This document shows positions 38,437 to 47,670 of a stretch of DNA of 64,000 bases, one piece after another. The position numbers and the translations under genes were made by a program. The notes beneath the pieces were generated by a model that searched no databases, was not told where the DNA came from, and saw only the letters and a program-made list of their open reading frames with translations. Source of the stretch: Prescottella sp. R16 (GTDB lineage: Bacteria; Actinomycetota; Actinomycetes; Mycobacteriales; Mycobacteriaceae). The stretch is taken from positions 2,666,001-2,730,000 of the forward strand of contig NZ_CP130943.1 of NCBI RefSeq assembly GCF_030656875.1, read 5' to 3'. Positions within the stretch are counted from its first letter, which is position 1. Every line of letters begins with the position of its first letter.

Positions 38437-39248
38437 CGAGCACCGTCACCCGGTCCCCGCTCGTGCGGGTGTCCGCGGTGCTCGCGGCGGCCGCCGTCGC
38501 GGCGCAGATCGTCTATCCCCTCGTCGACGGACGTGCCCGAGATGTCGTGACGGTCGTGGTCGTCGCACTGCTGGCGGCGGCGTCGATCGTGCACGCCGTC
38601 GCGGTCCGGGGCGGCCGGTGGGCGGTGGGCCTGGTAGCGGCGACGGCCGGGATCGGGCTGGTCTCGGAGATCGTCGGGACGGCGACCGGCTACCCGTACG
38701 GCTGCTACGCGTATGCGACGGACCGGCTCGGCTGGGCGATCGCGGACGTCCCGGCGGTGGTGCCGTTGGCGTGGACGGCCGGCTTCTACCCGGTGTGGTG
38801 TGCGGCGTCGCTGGTCACCCGGACGCGGGTGGCCCGGATCGTACTGACGACGATCGGCGTCGTCGGCTGGGATCTGTACCTCGATCCGCAGATGGTCGCG
38901 GACGGCCAGTGGCGCTGGTGTGTCGTCGACGCCGGACTGCCCGGTATCGCGCACATTCCGCTGACCAACTACGCCGGCTGGCTGCTCGTCGCGGCCGTCA
39001 TGGCCGTCGTCGTGGATCGACTCGATGCCCGGCTCGATACACGACCGGGCTCGTCGCCGCCGTCGCCCGCTCGGGACGCGGTCCCGTTCGCGCTGCTGTC
39101 GTGGACGTGGCTCGGGTCCGCGCTCGCGCACGCCGTGTTCCTGGACGCGCCCGAGTTGCGGTATTCGGCGGTCTACGGGTTGCTCGCGATGGGGGCCGTC
39201 GGGGTGCCGCTGCTGGTGCGGCTGGCACGCCGGAACGTCGACACCTGA
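38433..39248 (+). CDS. cruF: Carotenoid 1',2'-hydratase-like membrane protein (CruF family)
   Basis: 271 residues, about seven hydrophobic helices. The family pattern E-I-V-G-x-x-T-G-x-P-Y-G-x-Y-x-Y near residue 80, W-D-L-Y-L-D-P near 145 and P-L-x-N-Y-x-G-W-x-L near 175 identifies the carotenoid biosynthesis/CruF family, whose characterised members add water across the 1',2' double bond of the acyclic end of gamma-carotene or of C50 precursors. Coupled to crtO by a GTGA overlap. The tertiary hydroxyl it makes would be the acceptor for the glycosyltransferase two genes downstream. Confidence 0.82.
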   Translation: MTSTVTRSPLVRVSAVLAAAAVAAQIVYPLVDGRARDVVTVVVVALLAAASIVHAVAVRGGRWAVGLVAATAGIGLVSEIVGTATGYPYGCYAYATDRLGWAIADVPAVVPLAWTAGFYPVWCAASLVTRTRVARIVLTTIGVVGWDLYLDPQMVADGQWRWCVVDAGLPGIAHIPLTNYAGWLLVAAVMAVVVDRLDARLDTRPGSSPPSPARDAVPFALLSWTWLGSALAHAVFLDAPELRYSAVYGLLAMGAVGVPLLVRLARRNVDT

Positions 39249-39283
39249 CACCGGCGGCGGGCTGCGCCTGGCAGGATGCCGAT

Positions 39284-40024
39284 GTGCTGTCGTCGACGCC
39301 TGCCCCGTCCTCCCGTCCCCGTTCCGTCCGCGCGGCCGCGGTCGCGATTCTCGCGATTCTGCTGATGCCGCTGCTCGCAGGCTGTCTGCGGGTGCAGGTG
39401 ACGATGGGTGTGTCCACCGACGACAAGGTGTCCGGGCAGATCGTCGCCGCCACGGTTCCCAAGGACGAGAACGACAAGGGTCCGCAGCTCACCCCGCCGG
39501 ACTCGCTCGCGCCGCGGATCCGGGTGGAGGAGTACCGCAAGGACGGCTATGTCGGTACGCAGGCGTTCTTCAGTGATCTCACGTTCGGGGACGTCAACGA
39601 CCTCGGTTCGATGTACGGGCAGACCGGTGGCGTACTGCAATTGGCGTTGCGACGGGCCGGTGACCAGGTGACCCTCGACGGCCGGGTCGACCTCGAGGAC
39701 ATTCCCGCGCAGGGCACCGACGTGCAGTTCACGATCGCGTTCCCCACCCGCATCACCACCACGAACGGTGTCCGCAACGGCGATTCGACGGTCACCTGGA
39801 CGCTGCCCGCCGGCGACGTCAGCACCCTGCACGCCGAGGTCCGCTACCCGGACCCGCGGACCCGCAGCTTCGCCGGCTGGGCGGGCATGGCCGGGGGTGT
39901 GGCCGTCGCGGTCGCGGTGATCGTCGGGGTGATGGCATGGCGTGGACGCAATCCCGCACCGCGTCCCGCGCAGGCGGAGACGGAGGCTACCGACGACGCG
40001 ACCTCCGAGACCGTCCGGCACTGA
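39284..40024 (+). CDS. lppM: Lipoprotein LppM
   Basis: 246 residues. Signal peptide with lipobox LLAGC (Cys34), an extracytoplasmic beta-rich domain (about 38-190) and, unusually for a lipoprotein, a C-terminal transmembrane helix (about 193-215) with a short acidic tail. This architecture is that of M. tuberculosis LppM (Rv2171), an envelope protein implicated in phagosome trafficking and cell-wall lipoglycan balance. GTG 39284, GGCAGGA about 8 bases upstream. It is a conserved core gene interrupting the carotenoid genes. Confidence 0.9.
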   Translation: MLSSTPAPSSRPRSVRAAAVAILAILLMPLLAGCLRVQVTMGVSTDDKVSGQIVAATVPKDENDKGPQLTPPDSLAPRIRVEEYRKDGYVGTQAFFSDLTFGDVNDLGSMYGQTGGVLQLALRRAGDQVTLDGRVDLEDIPAQGTDVQFTIAFPTRITTTNGVRNGDSTVTWTLPAGDVSTLHAEVRYPDPRTRSFAGWAGMAGGVAVAVAVIVGVMAWRGRNPAPRPAQAETEATDDATSETVRH

Positions 40025-40029
40025 CCCGC

Positions 40030-41199
40030 GTGACCGCCGTGCCCCACCCGTTCGGTGTTGCGGTGCGCGCCGGTGCCGCCCTGGCACTCGCCGGGGTCGT
40101 CGTCGCCGTGGCCAACGTCGTCGCGCTGCCCCGGCTGCGGCCGCGCGGCGACACGGTCACCGAGCCGGTGACGGTGATCGTCCCGGCCCGTGACGAGGCC
40201 GACCGGATCGCCGCGCTCGTCGCGGACCTGCGGGCCCAACGTGGTCCGACGGCACTGCGGATCCTGATCGTCGACGACGATTCGGCCGACGACACCGCGG
40301 CGATCGTGGCCCGCGCGATCGACGGAGACGACCGTTTCACCCTGATCCGTACGACGGGGCCGCCGACACCGGGATGGCTCGGCAAGACCGCCGCGTGCGC
40401 GCGTGGCGCGGATCATGCTGCCCGGCAGGCGGATCCGGGCCGGCCAGGGGTGCTGGTCTTCCTCGACGCTGATGTCCGGACCCACCCGGATGCGGTCGCG
40501 GCCGCGGTGGCCGAGTTGCGGCGGCGGAACGCCGCACTGCTGTCGGCGTGGCCTCGGCAGGTTGCGGTCACGGCCGCGGAACGGCTGGTCCAGCCGCTGC
40601 TGTGCTGGTCGTGGTTCGCGAGCCTGCCGGTCGCGGTCGCGCACCGCAGCCGCCGCCCGTCGATGGCAGTCGCGTGCGGCCAGTTCCTGGTGTTCGACGC
40701 CGCCGCCTACACCCGGGCGGGCGGGCACGCCACGGTCGCGGGCGCGGTCACCGAGGATCTCGCGATCGCGCGGGCACTGCGGCGGCGGGGCGAACGCACC
40801 GTGGTGGCCGCGGCCGGTGCGGTGGCGTCGTGCCGTATGTACACCGGGGCCGGCGCGGTGCGCGACGGCTACACCCGCTGGTTGTGGTCCGCGTACGGCT
40901 CGCCTGCCGGGTCGGCCGCGGTGTCCGCGGTCGTCGCGCTCGGATACCTGTTGCCGCCGGTGGCCGTCGTGGTGGGACGCGGACGGATCCGCCGGTGGGC
41001 GCTGGCCGGGTACGGTGCGGCCGTGGCGTCCCGCGCGGCGGCGCGGGCCGTCGAAACCGGGCGGCGGCCCGGGCTCGGGGACGTCGTGGACGCCGCGGCC
41101 CACCCGCTGTCGGTGGCCGGGTATCTGTATCTGACCGCTGCGTCGCACGTCGGCCGGCGGCGTGGCCGGCTGCGGTGGAAGGGTCGAGGAGTCGGCTGA
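40030..41199 (+). CDS. GT2 glycosyltransferase, probable carotenoid glucosyltransferase
   Basis: 389 residues: an N-terminal membrane helix (about 10-28), a GT-A domain with VTVIVPARDEADRI, DDDSADDT, the metal-binding L-D-A-D, E-D-L-A-I and a terminal G-Y-T-R-W (Q/RxxRW-like) motif, then two or three C-terminal helices. This is the layout of CruG/CrtQ-type carotenoid and glycolipid glycosyltransferases. Between lppM and convergent metF, and with cruF close by, it most likely glucosylates the 1'-hydroxy group. Start GTG 40030 has a weak ribosome site; lipid or lipoglycan transfer cannot be excluded. Confidence 0.78.
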   Translation: MTAVPHPFGVAVRAGAALALAGVVVAVANVVALPRLRPRGDTVTEPVTVIVPARDEADRIAALVADLRAQRGPTALRILIVDDDSADDTAAIVARAIDGDDRFTLIRTTGPPTPGWLGKTAACARGADHAARQADPGRPGVLVFLDADVRTHPDAVAAAVAELRRRNAALLSAWPRQVAVTAAERLVQPLLCWSWFASLPVAVAHRSRRPSMAVACGQFLVFDAAAYTRAGGHATVAGAVTEDLAIARALRRRGERTVVAAAGAVASCRMYTGAGAVRDGYTRWLWSAYGSPAGSAAVSAVVALGYLLPPVAVVVGRGRIRRWALAGYGAAVASRAAARAVETGRRPGLGDVVDAAAHPLSVAGYLYLTAASHVGRRRGRLRWKGRGVG

Positions 41200-41209
41200 C
41201 GGTCTCCGC

Positions 41210-42196
41210 TCAGGCGGTGGCCGCCGCGGGCGTCGACAGTCCCAGGTTGGCGAGGACCTCGCTCGTCGCCCGCGCGAAGTTGAGGGTGATGAAGTGCAGG
41301 CACGGTGCGCCCTCGGAAATCAGCCGCTCCGCCATCTCCGTCGCCACCTCGATACCGACCTCGCGCACGGCTGCCCGGTTCTCCTCCGGGCCGTCGCCCG
41401 CGGCCCGCACGAGACGTTCCTCGAGCGCCACCGGCAACCGTGATCCCGACAGCTCCAGGCTGCGCCGCGCCGACCTCAGCGACGTGATCGGCATGATCTC
41501 CGGGATGATCGGCTTCGCCCCCTGCTCGGCGTCGAACGCGACGACCCGGTCCCGCAGCCGCAGGTAGTCGTCGACGTCGAAGAACATCTGGGTGATCGAG
41601 TACTCGGCACCGGCCCGCAGTTTCTGCACCAGGTACTTCGTGTCGTGCTCGAGATCCGGGGCCCGGTAGTGCCCCTCGGGGAACGACGCGACACCGACGT
41701 GGAAGTCGCCCATCGCCCGGACCAGCCGGACCAGTTCCTCCGCGTACTCGACGCCGTCGGGATGTTTGACCCAGTCGCCGAGCGGATCGCCCGGCGGATC
41801 ACCGCGCAGCACCAGGATGTTGCTGATGCCGCGATCCGCGTACGCCCCGCACATCGCCCGCAGCTCGTCGATGCTGTGTCCGACCGCCGTGAGGTGCGCG
41901 ACCGGCAGCAGCGTCGTCTGATCGGCGATCTCCCCGGTCACCCGCACCGTTCGGTCCCGCGTCGAGCCGCCCGCGCCGTACGTCATCGACACGAACGCCG
42001 GATTCATCCGCTCGAACGCGCGCACCGCACGCCACAATCGAGCCTCGGCCGCCTCGTCACGCGGCGGCGAGAACTCGACCGAGAACGGGATCCGGTTGCT
42101 CCCGGAGTCCGCCGAAGAACGAATACGGTCCACGATCGAAGGGGTCTGGGTCACCCAACCTGCGCTGCTGCGCCCCCGAACGGCATCGAATGTCAC
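41210..42196 (-). CDS. metF: Methylenetetrahydrofolate reductase
   Basis: FAD-containing TIM barrel reducing 5,10-methylene-THF to 5-methyl-THF for methionine synthesis. 328 residues; F-S-V-E-F-S-P-P-R-D at the start of the barrel (catalytic Glu), then S-M-T-Y-G-A-G-G-S, N-I-L-V-L-R-G-D-P-P and the I-T-Q-M-F-F-D motif. Corresponds to Rv2172c, 301 residues as remembered; the extra N terminus comes from choosing GTG 42196, which directly follows a TATGCT promoter by 6 bases; GTG 42154 is an internal alternative. Confidence 0.93.
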   Translation of the reverse strand: MTFDAVRGRSSAGWVTQTPSIVDRIRSSADSGSNRIPFSVEFSPPRDEAAEARLWRAVRAFERMNPAFVSMTYGAGGSTRDRTVRVTGEIADQTTLLPVAHLTAVGHSIDELRAMCGAYADRGISNILVLRGDPPGDPLGDWVKHPDGVEYAEELVRLVRAMGDFHVGVASFPEGHYRAPDLEHDTKYLVQKLRAGAEYSITQMFFDVDDYLRLRDRVVAFDAEQGAKPIIPEIMPITSLRSARRSLELSGSRLPVALEERLVRAAGDGPEENRAAVREVGIEVATEMAERLISEGAPCLHFITLNFARATSEVLANLGLSTPAAATA

Positions 42197-42202
42197 GCAC
42201 CC

Positions 42203-42208
42203 AGCATA
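42203..42208 (-). promoter_or_regulatory. -10 hexamer TATGCT of the leaderless metF transcript
   Basis: Exactly six bases separate it from the metF GTG on the minus strand. A TTGACC word on the plus strand at 42211-42216 overlaps the divergent idsA promoter zone. Confidence 0.55.
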
Positions 42209-42278
42209 GGTTGACCTGCGTCACCCGACCTCATCGTGTCGCCCGAATGGTCCGGGTAGGTGGGTGCCGGGCGGCGTC

Positions 42279-42284
42279 TAAGGT
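42279..42284 (+). promoter_or_regulatory. Candidate -10 (TAAGGT) for idsA-crtI
   Basis: TAnnnT hexamer on the plus strand; a start near 42291 would leave a leader of about 43 bases ending with GGAGG (42324-42328). Confidence 0.45.
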
Positions 42285-42333
42285 GGGGCCAGATGTAGTC
42301 CCACTGCATGTCGCGATCACCTTGGAGGCAGTC

Positions 42334-43425
42334 CTGTCCCCCCGCCCCGCTCCGTCCGTCCCGCCGCTCACCGATCTGGTCGAAGCATCGCTGCGGGAGT
42401 TCTTCGCGTCACGCGCCGACACGGTTCGTTCCGTCGGCGGCGGCTACCCGGACGCCGTCGCAGCGTTGGAGAGTTTCGTGTTGCGTGGCGGGAAGCGGGT
42501 CCGTCCCGTCTTCGCGTGGACGGGCTGGCTCGGGGCCGGTGGTGATCCCGACGGTCCGCAGGCGGCCGCGGCGCTGCGAGCGGCCTCGTCCCTCGAGCTG
42601 GTGCAGGCCTGCGCGCTGGTGCACGACGACATCATCGATGCATCCACCACCCGCCGAGGTTTCCCGACCGTGCACGTCGAGTTCGCCGGCCGGCATCGTG
42701 CGAACGGCTGGAACGGTGACGCCACCGGGTTCGGTCACGGTGTCGCGATCCTGCTCGGGGATCTCGCACTCGCGTGGGCCGACGACATGATCCGCGACTC
42801 CGGGCTCGATCCGACGGCGTCGGCGCGGGTGTCCCCGGTGTGGTCGGCGATGCGCACCGAGGTGCTCGGCGGCCAGTTCCTCGACATCACCGGTGAGGTG
42901 AGTGCCGACGAGTCGGTCGAGGCCGCCCTGCGGGTGAACCGGTTCAAGACGGCCGCGTACACGATCGAGCGACCCCTGCACCTGGGTGCGGCGATCGCGG
43001 GGGCGGACGCCGCCCTGGTGGACGCGTACCGGCGATTCGGCACCGACATCGGGATCGCGTTCCAGTTGCGTGACGATCTGCTGGGTGTGTTCGGCGATCC
43101 GGAGGTGACCGGCAAGCCGTCGGGTGACGATCTGCGGGCCGGGAAGCGGACGGTGCTGTTCGCGGTCGCACTCGCGCGGGCCGACGCCACCGACCCGGCC
43201 GCGGCCGCGGTGCTGCGGGACGCGATCGGGACGGACCTGTCGGAGACGCAGGTGGAGCGGCTGCGGTCGATCATCACCGAGTTGGGTGCCGTCGACGACG
43301 CCGAACGGCGGATCACCGACCTCACCGACAACGCGCTGGCCGTCCTGGACGCCAGCACCGCCACCGACGACGGCAAGCGCCTGCTGCGGGAGATGGCCGT
43401 GGCCGTCACCCGGCGGAACGCCTGA
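42334..43425 (+). CDS. idsA: Polyprenyl (geranylgeranyl) diphosphate synthase
   Basis: Condenses isopentenyl diphosphate onto allylic diphosphates, giving C20 for carotenoids and precursors of longer prenyl chains. 363 residues with this start, near the 352 of Rv2173. G-G-K-R-V-R-P, first Asp-rich motif HDDIIDAS and second motif D-D-L-L-G are present. Start: GGAGG at 42324-42328 is followed after 5 bases by CTG 42334, with no ATG/GTG/TTG at a usable spacing; TTG 42322 overlaps the ribosome site and GTG 42283 lies at the promoter. A CTG start is therefore proposed. It ends 4 bases before crtI. Confidence 0.88.
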   Translation: MSPRPAPSVPPLTDLVEASLREFFASRADTVRSVGGGYPDAVAALESFVLRGGKRVRPVFAWTGWLGAGGDPDGPQAAAALRAASSLELVQACALVHDDIIDASTTRRGFPTVHVEFAGRHRANGWNGDATGFGHGVAILLGDLALAWADDMIRDSGLDPTASARVSPVWSAMRTEVLGGQFLDITGEVSADESVEAALRVNRFKTAAYTIERPLHLGAAIAGADAALVDAYRRFGTDIGIAFQLRDDLLGVFGDPEVTGKPSGDDLRAGKRTVLFAVALARADATDPAAAAVLRDAIGTDLSETQVERLRSIITELGAVDDAERRITDLTDNALAVLDASTATDDGKRLLREMAVAVTRRNA

Positions 43426-43429
43426 CGTC

Positions 43430-44998
43430 GTGCGGACCGTGCGGGGCGCGACCGACCACATCGTGGTCGTCGGCGCCGGGTTGGCGGGGTTGTCCGCGGC
43501 CCTGTACCTGCGGGGTACCGGCCGGGACGTGACGGTCCTCGAACGCGACGACCGGCCCGGCGGCCGGGTGGGCGTGTACGACGACGCCGGATATCCGATC
43601 GACAACGGGGCGACCGTGCTGACGATGCCGGAGCTGGTGCGCGATGCTTTGGCCGCCGTCGGCGCGGACACCGAGTCGACGACGCCGCCGCTGCGCCTGC
43701 ACCGGCTCGAACCGGCGTACCACGCCCGGTTCGCGGACGGTTCGACGATCGACGTGCACTCCGATCCGGAGAAGATGGCGGCCGAGGTCGCGCGGGTGTG
43801 CGGTCCCGGTGAGGCCCAGCGGTATCGCCGGTTGCGCCGCTGGCTGGCGCGGGTGTTCGACGCCGAGTTCGACACGTTCATCGACGCGAACTTCGATTCG
43901 CCGCTCGATCTGCTGTCCACCCGCCGATCGGCGGCCGACCTGGCCCGGCTGGTCGCGGCGGGCGGGTTCGGCCGGCTCGGCGGCCAGGTGGCCCGACGGA
44001 TCAGCGATCCCCGGCTGCGCCGTGTGTTCACGTTCCAGGCCCTGTACGCGGGCGTGGCGCCGGCGAAGGCGCTCGCCGTCTACGGGGCGATCGCGCACAT
44101 GGACACGTCGCTGGGGGTGTCGTTCCCCGAGGGTGGTATGCACACGATCGCGGCGTCGATGGCGGACGCCTTCACCACGGCCGGTGGCCGGCTGCATCTC
44201 GGTGCCGACGTCGTCCGGATCGAACGGGACTCCGCGCGGGCCGACGCACGGGCCCGGGCCGTGCACACCGCCGACGGCCGTGTCTTCGCATGCGACGCAC
44301 TGGTGCTGACCCCGGACCTGCCGGTCGTCGACCGACTGCTGGCGACGCGGCGGCCCCGCCGATTACGGATCTCGCCGTCCGCGGTGGTCCTGCACGGCAC
44401 GGTGCCGCGGTCGACCACGGCCCGGTGGGGCGCGCCGCACCATCACACGATCGACTTCGGTGACGCGTGGGAACGCACATTCACCGAGATCACCGCACCG
44501 CGGGGCCGGGGCCGGCTGATGAGCGACCCGTCGCTGCTGATCACCCGGCCCGCGGTCACCGATCCGGGCCTGGCGATCGTGCGCGACGGCGTCGACCACG
44601 AACCGCTGTCGGTGCTGGCGCCGTGCCCCAACCTCGACAGCGCCCCCCTGGACTGGACCGCACTGGGCGGCGCGTACCGCACGGAACTGCTGCAGACCCT
44701 CGAGTCCCGCGGCTACCCGGGCATCACCACCGACTATCGCGTCGATCACATCGACACCCCGGCCACGTGGGCCCGGCAGGGCATGGCCGCCGGCAGCCCG
44801 TTCGCGCCCGCACACGTGTTCCGTCAGACCGGCCCGTTCCGGCGCCGGAACATGGCGTCACGCACGACGAACATCGTGCTCGCCGGCTCGGGAACCACCC
44901 CCGGTGTCGGTGTCCCGACCGTCCTCGTCTCCGGGAAACTGGCCGCGCAACGCATCTGCGGGCAGGCCTTTGCCGGAGATTCACCGACGACCCACTAA
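43430..44998 (+). CDS. crtI: Phytoene desaturase
   Basis: FAD-dependent desaturase converting phytoene to lycopene (or neurosporene). 522 residues; FAD loop VVVGAGLAGLSAALYL near residue 12, then R-P-G-G-R and the C-terminal A-G-S-G-T-T-P-G-V-G-V-P motif. GTG 43430 is four bases after the idsA stop, so GGPP synthase and desaturase are made together. A GTG at 43439 is an alternative. The missing enzyme between it and crtO is a lycopene cyclase, which is not in this window. Confidence 0.92.
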   Translation: MRTVRGATDHIVVVGAGLAGLSAALYLRGTGRDVTVLERDDRPGGRVGVYDDAGYPIDNGATVLTMPELVRDALAAVGADTESTTPPLRLHRLEPAYHARFADGSTIDVHSDPEKMAAEVARVCGPGEAQRYRRLRRWLARVFDAEFDTFIDANFDSPLDLLSTRRSAADLARLVAAGGFGRLGGQVARRISDPRLRRVFTFQALYAGVAPAKALAVYGAIAHMDTSLGVSFPEGGMHTIAASMADAFTTAGGRLHLGADVVRIERDSARADARARAVHTADGRVFACDALVLTPDLPVVDRLLATRRPRRLRISPSAVVLHGTVPRSTTARWGAPHHHTIDFGDAWERTFTEITAPRGRGRLMSDPSLLITRPAVTDPGLAIVRDGVDHEPLSVLAPCPNLDSAPLDWTALGGAYRTELLQTLESRGYPGITTDYRVDHIDTPATWARQGMAAGSPFAPAHVFRQTGPFRRRNMASRTTNIVLAGSGTTPGVGVPTVLVSGKLAAQRICGQAFAGDSPTTH

Positions 44999-45001
44999 AC
45001 T
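44996..45001 (+). promoter_or_regulatory. Candidate -10 (TAAACT) for mptA-crtB
   Basis: It overlaps the crtI stop codon. A start about 45008 precedes the ATG at 45084 and could also serve an earlier ATG at 45015. Confidence 0.4.
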
Positions 45002-45083
45002 GACTCTCCGTCCCATGCCGTCCGACCGCCACGACACCGTCGGACACCGCCGTTCGATCCTTCCGGGGGAGGAACCTGCACCG

Positions 45084-46727
45084 ATGTCGGCCTCTTCCGT
45101 ATCCGTCGGCACCACCACATCCGTACGCACTGCGACCGATCCACGGTCCCGGCTGCGCACGAGCGCCGACTATCTGCGCACCCCCGCCGGGCACGCGTCG
45201 CTGCTCGGCTTCCTCGGTGCCGCGATGATCACGTTCGGCGGGTTCGGGGCCGGCAGCGTCCGGCGTCACGATCCCCTGCTCGAGGAGATGCGGCTGTCGT
45301 GGCTGCGGTTCGGGCACGGCTACGCGCTGTCGACGATCGTCGTGTGGGGCGGTGTGCTGGCGATGATCGCCGCATGGGTCCGGTTGGGCCGCATCGCACT
45401 CCGTGGCGACGTCGGACTGCGCGGCGTGCTGTGGACGGTCCCGGTGTGGACCGCCCCGATGCTGCTGGCGGTCCCGATGTTCAGCCGGGACGCCTATTCG
45501 TATCTGGCGCAGGGCGCGCTGCTGCGGGACGGCTTCGACCCGTATGCGGTCGGCCCGGTCGTCAACCCGGGCCTGCTGCTCGACAACGTCTCCAACGTGT
45601 GGACGACGACGACCGCACCGTACGGTCCGGTGTCGCTGCTCCTCGGGCAGGGCATCACGACGATCACCGGGGACAACGTGGTCGCGGGCACGATGCTGCT
45701 GCGACTGGTGTTCCTGCCCGGTCTGGCGCTCATGATGTGGGCGTTGCCGCGGCTGGCCCGGCAGCTCGGCGGCGATCCGACGATCGCGGTGTGGCTCGCG
45801 GTCCTCAATCCGCTGGTCCTGATCCATCTGATCGGGGGCGTCCACAACGAACTGCTCATGGTCGGGTTGATGGTCGCCGGCATCACGCTCGCACTCGACC
45901 GCAAGCATCTGGCCGCGGTCGCGGTCATCGCGCTCGGTGTCGCCGTGAAGGCCATGGCCGGTATCGCGCTGCCGTTCATCGTGTGGATCTGGATGATCCA
46001 CGAACGCGACCGGGCCCTCTCCGAGGGCCGCGAACCGGTGTCTCCGCTCGCGTCGTTCACCCGGACCGCCGGAACCGGGGTCGCGGTGTTCGCGGCGATC
46101 TTCGCGGCGGTGTCCGCGATCGCCGGAGTCGGTCTCGGCTGGCTGACGGCGCTGTCCGGGTCCGCGAAGATCATCAACTGGCTGTCGCTGCCGACGATCC
46201 TGGCGCACATCGTCACGGTGGGCACCGGCTGGTTCACCGGGCTGCGATCGGTGGATGCGGGTTCACCGGTTCTGGGGGTGACGCGCACGATCTCCGCGGT
46301 CGTCCTCGCGAGTCTGCTGGTATGGATCTGGTGGCGGTTCCGCAAGACGGAGCGGGACGCGGTGATGGGCATCCTCGTCGCCCTGGTGGCGATCGTGATC
46401 CTGTCCCCGGCCGCACTGCCGTGGTACTACTCGTGGCCGCTCGCGATCGCGGCCGGTTTCTCGATGTCGACGCGCACCCTGCAGATCCTCGTCGGCCTGT
46501 CGACGTGGCTGATGCTGGTGTTCCAGCCGGACGGGTCGATCGGCCTGTACACGTTCGTCCACGTCGCGCTCGCCACGTTCGCGGCCGTCGTCGCCGCGGT
46601 GTCGCTGAAGGTGGTCGATCCGCTGCGGCTGCGGGCGGTGTCCGATCGGGCGGCAGCACCGGCCCCGGAACCGATTCCGGAACCGGTCGCGTCGGCCGCG
46701 TCGGAGCGGACCGCGTCGCCACGGTGA
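45084..46727 (+). CDS. mptA: Alpha-(1->6)-mannopyranosyltransferase MptA
   Basis: GT-C membrane enzyme that elongates the distal alpha-1,6-mannan backbone of lipomannan/LAM with polyprenyl-phosphomannose. 547 residues, about 12 helices, with the acidic loop motif M-F-S-R-D-A-Y-S-Y after the second or third helix (catalytic Asp). Corresponds to Rv2174, including its place after idsA. ATG 45084 follows GGGGGAGG at 45065-45072; ATG 45015 would add 23 residues. Its stop overlaps the crtB start (GTGA), an odd coupling of lipoglycan and carotenoid synthesis. Confidence 0.92.
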   Translation: MSASSVSVGTTTSVRTATDPRSRLRTSADYLRTPAGHASLLGFLGAAMITFGGFGAGSVRRHDPLLEEMRLSWLRFGHGYALSTIVVWGGVLAMIAAWVRLGRIALRGDVGLRGVLWTVPVWTAPMLLAVPMFSRDAYSYLAQGALLRDGFDPYAVGPVVNPGLLLDNVSNVWTTTTAPYGPVSLLLGQGITTITGDNVVAGTMLLRLVFLPGLALMMWALPRLARQLGGDPTIAVWLAVLNPLVLIHLIGGVHNELLMVGLMVAGITLALDRKHLAAVAVIALGVAVKAMAGIALPFIVWIWMIHERDRALSEGREPVSPLASFTRTAGTGVAVFAAIFAAVSAIAGVGLGWLTALSGSAKIINWLSLPTILAHIVTVGTGWFTGLRSVDAGSPVLGVTRTISAVVLASLLVWIWWRFRKTERDAVMGILVALVAIVILSPAALPWYYSWPLAIAAGFSMSTRTLQILVGLSTWLMLVFQPDGSIGLYTFVHVALATFAAVVAAVSLKVVDPLRLRAVSDRAAAPAPEPIPEPVASAASERTASPR

Positions 46728-47647
46728 CCGTTCCCCGTCCGGCCGACGATCTGGCGTCGGCGTACGAGCAGTGCCGCCGGATCGCCGCCGAACACGGCCG
46801 CACCTACTATCTGGCGACCCGGCTGCTGCCGGCCGAGCGTCGGCCCGCCGTGCACGCCCTGTACGGGTTCGCGCGGGTCGTCGACGACATCGTCGACGTG
46901 GCACCCGACGGCGGGCAGTCGGAGGCGCTGGACACCGTCGCGGCCCGGTTCGAGTCCGTGCTCGCCGGCCGTCCGGTGGACGATCCCCGGACGGGACCGG
47001 TTCTCGCGGCGCTCGCCGACACGATCGACCGGTACGGGATCGACGTCGCCTACTTCCGCGCGTTCCTCGATTCGATGCGGATGGATGTTCCCGGGTCGCC
47101 GTCGTTCCGGGCGGGTTACCCGGATCTGGCGGCGCTGCGGGAGTACATGTACGGGTCGGCCGCGGTGATCGGGTTGCAGATGCTGCCGATCCTCGGCACC
47201 ACGGTTCCGGTCGCGGAGGCGCAACCGTATGCGGCGGCGCTGGGGGAAGCGTTCCAGCTCACCAATTTCCTGCGGGACGTCGGTGAGGATCTCGGCCGCG
47301 GCCGCGTGTACCTGCCCGCCGACGAGCTGGCGGCGTTCGGTGTGGATGCAGGTCTGCTGCGGCACTGCCGGGCCACCGGGACGACGGATCCGAGGGTGCG
47401 GCGGGCGCTGGCGCATCTCGTCGCGCTCACCCGTGACGTCTACCGCCGGGCCGAACCCGGGCTCGAGATGCTCGAGCCGCGGGTCCGGCCGGGGCTGCGG
47501 GCCGCGTTCGTGCTCTACCGCGACATCCTCACCGAGATCGAACGTGACGGTTACCGGGTGCTGGACCGTCGGGCGACGGTGCCGCGACGCCGCCGTGTGG
47601 CGGTCGCGGTGCCGTTGCTCGCCCGGTCGGTCCTGCGCACCGGATAG
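46724..47647 (+). CDS. crtB: Phytoene synthase
   Basis: Head-to-head condensation of two GGPP to phytoene, the committed carotenoid step. 307 residues; both Asp-rich motifs are seen: V-V-D-D-I-V-D-V and R-D-V-G-E-D-L-G-R-G-R, plus Y-C-x-x-A replaced by Y-G-S-A-A-V-I-G-L. GTG 46724 overlaps the mptA stop. Only 23 bases lie between it and the convergent small DNA-binding gene, so no room for an insulated terminator. Confidence 0.93.
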   Translation: MTVPRPADDLASAYEQCRRIAAEHGRTYYLATRLLPAERRPAVHALYGFARVVDDIVDVAPDGGQSEALDTVAARFESVLAGRPVDDPRTGPVLAALADTIDRYGIDVAYFRAFLDSMRMDVPGSPSFRAGYPDLAALREYMYGSAAVIGLQMLPILGTTVPVAEAQPYAAALGEAFQLTNFLRDVGEDLGRGRVYLPADELAAFGVDAGLLRHCRATGTTDPRVRRALAHLVALTRDVYRRAEPGLEMLEPRVRPGLRAAFVLYRDILTEIERDGYRVLDRRATVPRRRRVAVAVPLLARSVLRTG

Positions 47648-47670
47648 CCCCGGACGGATCCGGTTCCGGG

